In this document: positions 1 through 5,393 of the stretch, piece by piece
Layout of the letters: every line of letters starts with the position of its first letter
Numbering within the stretch: the first letter of the stretch is position 1
Assembly (NCBI GenBank): GCA_023409615.1
Contig: JAEYRF010000037.1
Location: 1-12,468, forward strand
Source: Bacillota bacterium
GTDB taxonomy: Bacteria; Bacillota; Clostridia; Acetivibrionales; DTU013
Length of the DNA stretch: 12,468 nt
Direction of reading: 5' to 3'
Notes under the pieces: generated by a model
Database searches by the model: none
Seen by the model: the letters and a program-made list of their open reading frames with translations, nothing else
Told to the model about the DNA's origin: nothing
Position numbers and translations under genes: made by a program

Positions 1-609
1 ATCTATGGCTTCTCTGGTTGGCCCGGCCGTCACAAGTATCCTCAGTCCTTCAAGATCACGCACAGGTTTCAGTATCGCTGTCACCGCTTCCACAATGTCA
101 GGAGGCTCCGGCAATCTGCCCTTTCCTGACGAGCCTTCCGCCATCATACCTGTTCCGGGTTCCATAAAGTAATATCCCAGCTCCTTCAGCTTTTGGATAT
201 TCTGCTGAACGACAGGATTGGCGTACATATTGAAATTCATGGCCGGCACAATAAGAACGGGAGCCATTGTTGCCATAACAGTAGTGCTAAGCATATCATC
301 TGCAACACCGGATGCCAGCTTTCCGATAATATTTGCTGTAGCGGGTGCGATCAGGAACAGATCAGCCTTTTGAGCAAGCTCAATGTGCTTGATGTCCCAT
401 TGTTCGGGCTCGGTAAACATATCGGTAATCACCGGATTGTGAGAAATTGAACGGAATGTAAGCGGGGTAACAAATTCCTGTGCGTTAGCCGTCATGATGA
501 CATCCACATCTGCACCAAGCTTTTTAAGCCTGCTGACTGCATCAACAACCTTATAGGCAGCAATGCCGCCACATACGCCCACAACTACAGATTTGCCCTT
601 TAAAATCAT
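1..609 (-). CDS. coaBC: CoaBC (phosphopantothenoylcysteine decarboxylase / phosphopantothenate-cysteine ligase), N-terminal part
   Basis: Bifunctional flavoprotein of coenzyme A synthesis: the CoaB half joins cysteine to 4'-phosphopantothenate, and the CoaC half decarboxylates the product to 4'-phosphopantetheine. The gene is cut by the window edge, leaving about 203 codons: the whole CoaC flavoprotein domain and the first residues of CoaB (LVTAGPTREAID). Visible CoaC features are the N-terminal Rossmann-like GVCGGIAAYK, the catalytic His in DIKHIELA, APATANIIGKLASGVADDML, and the PAMNFNM motif with its key Asn. Two ATGs are adjacent (612 and 609). I choose 609 because the GGGAGG ribosome binding site then lies 7 nt upstream, and His and Asn fall at 75 and 125 as I recall for E. 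coli Dfp. The substrate-clamp motif reads MAEGSSGKGRL, with Glu where many homologues have Cys. A terminator separates it from rpoZ, so it probably has its own promoter, not confidently located. Confidence 0.95.
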   Translation of the reverse strand, partial: MILKGKSVVVGVCGGIAAYKVVDAVSRLKKLGADVDVIMTANAQEFVTPLTFRSISHNPVITDMFTEPEQWDIKHIELAQKADLFLIAPATANIIGKLASGVADDMLSTTVMATMAPVLIVPAMNFNMYANPVVQQNIQKLKELGYYFMEPGTGMMAEGSSGKGRLPEPPDIVEAVTAILKPVRDLEGLRILVTAGPTREAID

Positions 610-670
610 CATGCAGCCTCCCTTCCTCAAACAGTAGTGCGTCAACAATTTTTAAATCATAGTGTATCGT

Positions 671-707
671 AAAAAGGTTAAGGCAGAAGATTTCACATGC
701 CTTAACC
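671..707 (-). terminator. Rho-independent terminator after rpoZ
   Basis: On the minus strand a perfect 10-bp stem (GGTTAAGGCA at 707-698 pairing with TGCCTTAACC at 685-676) with a 12-nt loop is followed at once by five T residues (675-671). It lies 36 bp past the rpoZ stop and before coaBC, so it should end the yicC-remA-rpoZ transcript. The U-tract is short, so some read-through into coaBC is plausible. Confidence 0.75.
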
Positions 708-743
708 CACTTCTACTCCAATACATGAGCAGAACCTCAGAAT

Positions 744-950
744 CTATTTGATTCCGCTTCTGGTTCTGATATAGGTGATCTTGTCTTCGTTAATCTCATT
801 CAACGCAATGGTAACCGGTTTGTCCGATGCGCATCTAGTCAGTCTGTGTGCTCCTTCTGCAAGCTGTCTGGCTCTTTTAGCTGTAGCAACAACCAGTGTG
901 TATCTACAGTCTACCTTCTTAAGTAATGAACTAAGTGCTGGATATATCAT
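744..950 (-). CDS. rpoZ: RNA polymerase omega subunit
   Basis: Small omega subunit that helps assembly and stability of RNA polymerase by clamping the beta-prime subunit. The 68-residue protein begins MIYPALSSLLKKVDCRYTLV and carries the diagnostic omega motif VVATAKRARQLAEG, followed by the segment with DKPVTIALNEI. Size matches the short Gram-positive form. The ATG at 950 is preceded by AGGGAGAGA at a workable distance. It starts 23 nt after the remA stop, so the two are surely co-transcribed. In Bacillus subtilis guanylate kinase (gmk) stands between remA and rpoZ; here there is no room for it. A terminator follows the gene. Confidence 0.95.
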   Translation of the reverse strand: MIYPALSSLLKKVDCRYTLVVATAKRARQLAEGAHRLTRCASDKPVTIALNEINEDKITYIRTRSGIK

Positions 951-973
951 AATTGTCTCTCCCTGTGTGAAAT

Positions 974-1249
974 TTATTCTTCATTATCCTGGCTGTCATC
1001 AGGAACCTCAGATTCTTTCGCATTCAACCTGTGGGCAACCGTTTCCGGTTGTACTGCTGAGAGAATGATGTGATCGCTGTCTGTTATGATAACCGCGCGG
1101 GTTCTTCTTCCATACGTAGCATCAATCAGCATTCCTCTGTCACGGGCTTCCTGAATGATTCTTTTAATAGGTGCCGACTCGGGGCTGACAATAGCAACGA
1201 GCCTGTTAGCAGAAACAATATTGCCAAAGCCGATATTTATCAGTTTCAT
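974..1249 (-). CDS. remA: RemA family DNA-binding regulator (DUF370)
   Basis: Homologue of B. subtilis RemA (YlzA), a small DNA-binding protein that activates biofilm-matrix and osmoprotection operons. In Clostridia the target genes are largely unknown, so only the family role is certain. The 91-residue product starts MKLINIGFGNIVSANRLVAI and contains SPESAPIKRIIQEARDRGML, IDATYGRRTRAVII and ILSAVQPETVAHRL, which are nearly invariant in the family. The acidic tail is variable. A longer frame opens at a TTG at 1255, but that codon abuts the Shine-Dalgarno sequence. AAGGAGG (1263-1257) sits 7 nt before the ATG at 1249, so 1249 is the start. The Shine-Dalgarno overlaps the yicC stop codon, indicating tight translational coupling. 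Confidence 0.95.
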   Translation of the reverse strand: MKLINIGFGNIVSANRLVAIVSPESAPIKRIIQEARDRGMLIDATYGRRTRAVIITDSDHIILSAVQPETVAHRLNAKESEVPDDSQDNEE

Positions 1250-1256
1250 GGACAAT

Positions 1257-1263
1257 CCTCCTT
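1257..1263 (-). promoter_or_regulatory. Ribosome binding site fixing the remA start
   Basis: The minus strand reads AAGGAGG followed by ATTGTCC and then ATG (1249). This ideal spacing rules out the TTG at 1255, which directly touches the site. The first bases of the site belong to the TAA stop codon of yicC. Confidence 0.8.
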
Positions 1264-2140
1264 ACTCTATATTCTGTATCTGTTCCCTGATTTTCTCGAT
1301 TTCACTCTTAATCTCAACAACATTTTTCGTAATGGATAAATCATTTGCTTTTGAACCGATAGTGTTGATCTCGCGGTTCATCTCCTGTACCAGAAAATCA
1401 AGCTTGCGTCCGACCGGCTGATCCATTGAAAGTGCTTCTCTCAATTGGCCTATATGGCTTGCCAGTCTCACCAGCTCTTCATCTATACTGCATCTATCTG
1501 CGAAAACAGCCACTTCAGTTGCAAGCCTGTTTTCATCCAGTGGCTGCTGGTCGAGCAAATCCTTGATACGGGCTGTCAACTTCAGCTTGTATTCCTTAGG
1601 TATCTCAGGAGCATGCTTAGCGATTTCAGCCACAATGCTTTCAACGTAGTCTGCCCTGTCAAGCAAGACATTTTTCAGGCCTTCTCCCTCGGTCTGCCTC
1701 ATAATGATCAGCGTGTCGAGAGCCTTTTCAGTCGCAACCTTCAGCAACTCCCAGAGAAGATCTTCGTCCTCCTTTGCCTGCTCCACCTTTAAGACATCAG
1801 GGTATCTTGCAATAAGCGAAACTGTGATGTCATCCTTTAAACAAAATTTGTCTCTCAACGATTCCGCTGCAGAAATGTAAGTTTTCGCCAAACCCTCATC
1901 CATTGTAACAAGCTTTGCATCATCACCGTAGTTAAAATATGTAATATAAACGTCGATCTTGCCTCTTGAGATAGCCTTTCCTACAAGGTCTCTGACCTTA
2001 TCCTCCAAAAATCCTATCTGACGAGGCATTCTTACGAAAACATCAGAATATCTGTGGTTAACTGTCTTTATTTCAACAGTAAATTCCATTCCGTCCTGTG
2101 AGTTCTCACCTCGGCCAAAGCCGGTCATGCTCTTTATCAT
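1262..2140 (-). CDS. YicC/YloC family endoribonuclease
   Basis: Member of the YicC family, whose E. coli and B. subtilis (YloC) members are described as endoribonucleases; the physiological RNA substrate here cannot be read from sequence. The 292-residue length is normal. The N-terminal domain opens with MIKSMTGFGRGE, followed by VEIKTVNHRYSDVFVRMPR and SRGKIDVYITY. The C-terminal domain has EVAVFADRCSIDEELVRLASHI, GRKLDFLVQEMNREINTIGSKAND and the closing helix ending in SEIEKIREQIQNIE. The ATG at 2140 follows AGGGG at 5 nt. It is the first gene of a yicC-remA-rpoZ unit with a probable extended -10 promoter just upstream. Gene name in B. subtilis: yloC. Confidence 0.93.
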   Translation of the reverse strand: MIKSMTGFGRGENSQDGMEFTVEIKTVNHRYSDVFVRMPRQIGFLEDKVRDLVGKAISRGKIDVYITYFNYGDDAKLVTMDEGLAKTYISAAESLRDKFCLKDDITVSLIARYPDVLKVEQAKEDEDLLWELLKVATEKALDTLIIMRQTEGEGLKNVLLDRADYVESIVAEIAKHAPEIPKEYKLKLTARIKDLLDQQPLDENRLATEVAVFADRCSIDEELVRLASHIGQLREALSMDQPVGRKLDFLVQEMNREINTIGSKANDLSITKNVVEIKSEIEKIREQIQNIE

Positions 2141-2174
2141 ACGAACCCCTTAATAATAGTCATATTTAATTGGT

Positions 2175-2183
2175 ATTATAACA
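2175..2183 (-). promoter_or_regulatory. Probable extended -10 promoter for yicC-remA-rpoZ
   Basis: In the 56-bp gap between rsmE and yicC the minus strand contains TGTTATAAT: a perfect TATAAT (2180-2175) preceded by a TGn extended -10 element (2183-2181). No good -35 hexamer lies 16-18 bp upstream, as is common for extended -10 promoters. Transcription would start near 2168, about 28 nt before the yicC ATG. Confidence 0.5.
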
Positions 2184-2196
2184 CAATCACAGTCAA

Positions 2197-3069
2197 TTAA
2201 AAGGCTATTTCATTAATTTTCTCAGTTTTATTGCCAATATCGCCGATTTCGTACATTATGATTGCTGCAACAGCCATACCTGCTGTCTCAGTCCGAAGGA
2301 TCCTTGGCCCGAGCGTAACGCTGTAAAACCCGATCTTTACAGCCTTCTCGACCTCAGAAGGATCAAACCCTCCTTCAGGGCCAATTAGTATACCAATCCT
2401 TCTATTACCATCCCGTCTTGCGCTTCTGCCGTCTGAATTACTGCTCTCAGTATCTGGACTTACACTGTTGCCGCCCGGATTACCATTTCTGAAAGTCTCG
2501 CCATATTGCCTCAAAATATCCTTAAGGCTTACCTCGCTTTCCTCCTCATAAGGGATAAGCTTCAGGCTGTAATCTCCAGCCATTTCCAATGCCTTCTCAA
2601 GCCGTACCGGTTCCTCCACCTGCGGAATGAACCCACGGTCGCACTGTTTTGCCGCTTCCAATGCGATACGCCTCCATCTGACTGCCTTTGAAGCCGAATC
2701 TTTTGCATTGGAAAATTTCACTATCGTTCGGGCAGTGATCACCGGAACAATTCTCGTAACGCCAAGCTCTATACACTTTTGTATGATATAATCCATTTTG
2801 TCAGCCTTCGGGATCCCCTGGAATAGAGTTATCTCAATGGGAGGCTCAGTCCGGTTAGGCCTTGCAGTGGTGATTTTAGTCAAAATACTATCCTTTGCAA
2901 TCTGTTCAATGACCACCTCATAATCCGTTCCGGATCCGTCGGAAAGCTCTAGAATATCTCCGGACACAGCTCTGAGGACATTACCGATATGACGAACATC
3001 CTCACCTGTTATTAATATGCTTCCGCTATTCAAATCAACACTATCGGGATTTATAAAGAATCTTGACAT
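2197..3069 (-). CDS. rsmE: 16S rRNA m3U1498 methyltransferase RsmE
   Basis: SPOUT-family methyltransferase that makes N3-methyluridine at position 1498 of 16S rRNA in the 30S subunit. The N-terminal PUA-like part begins MSRFFI and includes ITGEDVRHIGNVLRA. The SPOUT domain shows QGIPKADKMDYIIQKCIELG, RWRRIALEAAKQCDRGFIP, ILIGPEGGF (SAM-binding knot, about 227-235) and LGPRILRTETA (253-263). The protein has 290 residues against roughly 245 for typical members. The excess is mainly a Gly/Asn/Ser/Asp-rich stretch at residues 191-223, just before the knot. The ATG at 3069 lies inside the end of prmA (19-bp overlap). No clear Shine-Dalgarno precedes it, so it is probably translated by coupling to prmA. 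Confidence 0.95.
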   Translation of the reverse strand: MSRFFINPDSVDLNSGSILITGEDVRHIGNVLRAVSGDILELSDGSGTDYEVVIEQIAKDSILTKITTARPNRTEPPIEITLFQGIPKADKMDYIIQKCIELGVTRIVPVITARTIVKFSNAKDSASKAVRWRRIALEAAKQCDRGFIPQVEEPVRLEKALEMAGDYSLKLIPYEEESEVSLKDILRQYGETFRNGNPGGNSVSPDTESSNSDGRSARRDGNRRIGILIGPEGGFDPSEVEKAVKIGFYSVTLGPRILRTETAGMAVAAIIMYEIGDIGNKTEKINEIAF

Positions 3070-3995
3070 TTAAAAACAATCGCCACCCATTCGCCCATTT
3101 CATCTACATTTATCAATTGAAAACCCAATGCGGTATATGCCTTAATAACATCCTCTTTCCGTTCCTTGATGATTCCTGAGGTGAGCAGGATACCCCCTTG
3201 CTTAAGATAACCCGGTACCAGCTCCGATATTCCTATAACCACATCTGCTATAATGTTTGCAACCATGATGTCAGCCTTCTGCGGCGCCAGATCTGACAGT
3301 ACGCCCTTGCTGACGGAAATCATATCGGACACATCATTGATGGTGCAATTCTCCTTCGAAACACGGACCGCAACCTCGTCGATATCAACAGCCTCCGCAT
3401 GGGCCGCGCCTAACTTGACTGCTATAATAGAAAGGATTCCTGTCCCACAACCCACATCAATGACCTTATCGCCTGGTCTCACATGTTTCTCAAGCAATTG
3501 CGAACAAAGTCTGGTTGTCTCATGGGTGCCGGTACCAAACGCCATCCCGGGATCCAGTTCAATCACGATTTCGCCGGACTGCTTTTCATACTCTTCCCAG
3601 CTTGGTTTGATCACTACACTATCTGATATGTGAAAAGGCTTGTAGTGCTTTTTCCATGCTGTTGACCAATCCTCGTCGTCTACCATCTTATAGCCGGCAT
3701 ATCCTTTGCCGACTTCAAGAAACTGTGATATAAACTTCAACTTTTCTTTTACCAGTCCGGATAACTCATCAGGCGTCATCGCCTCGTTAAAATATGCTTT
3801 AACCGTAACCTCAGTACCCAGTGAATTCATAAACTCCTGATCTGCATAATCAAGCGAGTTCGGACTTTCGATCTGTCTTCTGATCTCATTGGGATCTTCG
3901 ATAACCACACCGCCGGCTCCAATTGTGCTCAGCATTTCTGATACCGCATCGCTGGCTTCCTCTGTCGTCTTTATTATAACTTCAGTCCACTTCAT
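3051..3995 (-). CDS. prmA: Ribosomal protein L11 methyltransferase PrmA
   Basis: SAM-dependent enzyme that trimethylates several amino groups of ribosomal protein L11. The 314-residue length is typical. The N-terminal substrate-recognition domain begins MKWTEVIIKTTEEASDAVSE. The linker has DWSTAWKKHYKPFHIS. The catalytic domain shows ELDPGMAFGTGTHETTRL (about 146-163), the SAM-binding loop VIDVGCGTGILSI (178-190), an acidic ribose-binding residue in AVDIDEVAV, and VANIIADV at the motif IV position. The ATG at 3995 follows AGGAGG at 7 nt. It lies 82 bp downstream of dnaJ and overlaps rsmE by 19 bp, the usual dnaJ-prmA-rsmE order of Bacillota. An imperfect 25-bp tandem repeat fills most of the gap to dnaJ. 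Confidence 0.96.
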   Translation of the reverse strand: MKWTEVIIKTTEEASDAVSEMLSTIGAGGVVIEDPNEIRRQIESPNSLDYADQEFMNSLGTEVTVKAYFNEAMTPDELSGLVKEKLKFISQFLEVGKGYAGYKMVDDEDWSTAWKKHYKPFHISDSVVIKPSWEEYEKQSGEIVIELDPGMAFGTGTHETTRLCSQLLEKHVRPGDKVIDVGCGTGILSIIAVKLGAAHAEAVDIDEVAVRVSKENCTINDVSDMISVSKGVLSDLAPQKADIMVANIIADVVIGISELVPGYLKQGGILLTSGIIKERKEDVIKAYTALGFQLINVDEMGEWVAIVFKCQDSL

Positions 3996-4010
3996 TCATT
4001 TTCCTCCTGC

Positions 4011-4060
4011 GTATAATCCGCACCCGTACTGCTGAGTATAATCTACACCCTTACTGCTGC
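4011..4060. repeat. Two-copy 25-bp tandem repeat between dnaJ and prmA
   Basis: Two adjacent 25-bp units (4011-4035 and 4036-4060, + strand). Both begin GTATAATC and share ACTGCTG near the end; they match at 21 of 25 positions. The array ends directly at the prmA Shine-Dalgarno, within the dnaJ-prmA leader. Because 25 is not a multiple of 3, it is not a coding repeat. Function unknown. Confidence 0.8.
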
Positions 4061-4077
4061 GAGTCCATAAGTCATCT

Positions 4078-5223
4078 CTACATCCCCAGCGCATCCTTCA
4101 TTTTATTGAAAAAGCTCTTGCGATTTTCGCAGGTCTCATCACCGCTTATTTCAGCATATTCCCTTAGAAGCTCCTTTTGCTTTTCATTCAGCTTCTTTGG
4201 AACATCAATTTCAACCTTCACATACTGATCGCCTCTGCCATTTCCCCTTAAATGCGGGATTCCTTTACCCTTAAGCCTGAAGATAGAACCAGTCTGTGTC
4301 CCCTCCTGTATATCGTACTTCACCCTGCCGTCCAGTGTAGGAACCTCCAGCTCTGCTCCCAATGCCGCCTGAGTAAATGTGATCGGCATTTCGCAGACAA
4401 CATCATTGCCCTGTCTTTTGAAAATAGCATGGGGCTTCACATTGATTGTAATATATAAATCTCCTGTAGGTCCGCCCTTGAGGCCTGGGTCGCCCTCGCC
4501 TCTCATGGAAAGCGTCTGTCCATCATCAATACCTGCAGGTACACCAACCTTCTTTTTCACTGTCTTACGGACCTTACCCTTCGCATTACATGTCGGACAT
4601 GGATTAACAATGATCTTACCTTCACCGCGGCATACGTCACAGGCCTTGACATTAACAAATTGCCCGAATGGTGTGCTCTGCTTATACTGCACCTGCCCTG
4701 TTCCATTACAGTGCTTGCATGTCGTAGGACTTGTACCCTCTTTAGCACCTGAACCCTTACAGCTTGTGCAGGTTTCATTTCTGTTTATGGTAATTTCCTT
4801 CTCAGTGCCAAATGCAGCCTCTTCAAAGGTTATCTCAAGCGAATACTTCAGATCTGTGCCTTTTTGCGGGCCGGATCTGCTTCTGGATGAGCGGCCGAAG
4901 CCCCCACCTCCGAAAAATGATTCGAATATATCTCCTATACCACCAAAATCAAAATCTCCAAAGCCTGCGCCTGCACCACCAAAGCTGTTCGGATCCACAC
5001 CAGCATGGCCGAACTGGTCATATCTGGACTTTTTCTGATTATCACTGAGCACCTCATAAGCCTCGCTAACTTCTTTAAACTTGGCCTCTGCGGTTTTATC
5101 TCCGGGATTCACATCAGGATGGTACTGCTTTGCAAGCTTCCTGTAAGCTTTCTTTATATCAGTGTCAGATGCTCCTCTTCCAATCTCCAGCACCTCATAA
5201 TAGTCTCTTTTGGACTGCGGCAA
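4078..5223 (-). CDS. dnaJ: Chaperone protein DnaJ (Hsp40, type I)
   Basis: Co-chaperone that brings unfolded proteins to DnaK and stimulates its ATPase. The 381-residue protein is a complete type I DnaJ. The J domain starts at KRDYYEVLEIGRGASD with the HPD tripeptide at 35-37. A Gly/Phe-rich linker follows (about 78-118). The zinc domain has four CxxCxGxG-like repeats: C152/155, C169/172, C195/198 and C209/212, the last being CPTCNAKG. Two C-terminal beta domains follow, with LKGKGIPHLRGNGRGDQYV. No ATG or GTG precedes the J domain in frame; the start is a TTG at 5223 with GGAG 10 nt upstream, which predicts weak initiation. The gene is separated from dnaK by a terminator and appears to have its own promoter overlapping a long palindrome. 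The stop is TAG. Confidence 0.97.
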   Translation of the reverse strand: MPQSKRDYYEVLEIGRGASDTDIKKAYRKLAKQYHPDVNPGDKTAEAKFKEVSEAYEVLSDNQKKSRYDQFGHAGVDPNSFGGAGAGFGDFDFGGIGDIFESFFGGGGFGRSSRSRSGPQKGTDLKYSLEITFEEAAFGTEKEITINRNETCTSCKGSGAKEGTSPTTCKHCNGTGQVQYKQSTPFGQFVNVKACDVCRGEGKIIVNPCPTCNAKGKVRKTVKKKVGVPAGIDDGQTLSMRGEGDPGLKGGPTGDLYITINVKPHAIFKRQGNDVVCEMPITFTQAALGAELEVPTLDGRVKYDIQEGTQTGSIFRLKGKGIPHLRGNGRGDQYVKVEIDVPKKLNEKQKELLREYAEISGDETCENRKSFFNKMKDALGM

Positions 5224-5272
5224 AATACAACAACTCCAATCACGTCTTTATTGTCAGATACAGCAAACTGCA

Positions 5273-5313
5273 ATATTATATCATGATTCTTATTTTTTAT
5301 CATGATATAATAT
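5273..5313. promoter_or_regulatory. 14-bp perfect inverted repeat over the probable dnaJ promoter
   Basis: The arms ATATTATATCATGA (5273-5286) and TCATGATATAATAT (5300-5313) are perfectly complementary around a 13-bp T-rich spacer. Imperfect pairing extends outward to about 5263 and 5323. Each arm contains the 8-bp palindrome ATCATGAT, the two centres being 19 bp apart. On the minus strand TGATATAAT (5283-5275) is a full extended -10 element, placing a dnaJ start site near 5268, inside the palindrome. The site is not CIRCE. It may be a repressor operator, an RNA hairpin, or both; the symmetry and promoter overlap are seen, the function is inferred. Confidence 0.6.
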
Positions 5314-5335
5314 CGCAATTTACCTGTTTAAACCC

Positions 5336-5378
5336 AAAAGTGGGACACTGAAGATTTTCATCCATTAGCCAGTGTCCC
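5336..5378 (-). terminator. Terminator hairpin after dnaK
   Basis: On the minus strand GGGACACTG (5378-5370) and CAGTGTCCC (5350-5342) form a perfect 9-bp stem with a 19-nt loop, followed by ACTTTT. The site begins 15 bp past the dnaK stop. The U-tract is only four residues, so termination may be partial, but it separates dnaK from the dnaJ promoter region. Confidence 0.65.
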
Positions 5379-5393
5379 TCTTTATATAATTAC

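Noticed and set aside
613..670. Promoter for coaBC in the rpoZ-coaBC gap
   Set aside because: TATGAT and TTGACG are present on the minus strand but neither has a partner hexamer at a usual distance, so no promoter is called although one is expected.
1250..1255. TTG at 1255 as remA start
   Set aside because: It directly touches the AAGGAGG site, leaving no spacing; the ATG at 1249 has ideal spacing and matches the family N-terminus.
4379..5038. 219-codon open frame on the plus strand opposite dnaJ
   Set aside because: It is the antisense of the Gly/Phe-rich and zinc regions of dnaJ; Pro-rich composition is a product of Gly codons read backwards, and there is no ribosome binding site or family resemblance.
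5281..5306. CIRCE-like operator before dnaJ
   Set aside because: The palindrome there has no similarity to TTAGCACTC-N9-GAGTGCTAA.
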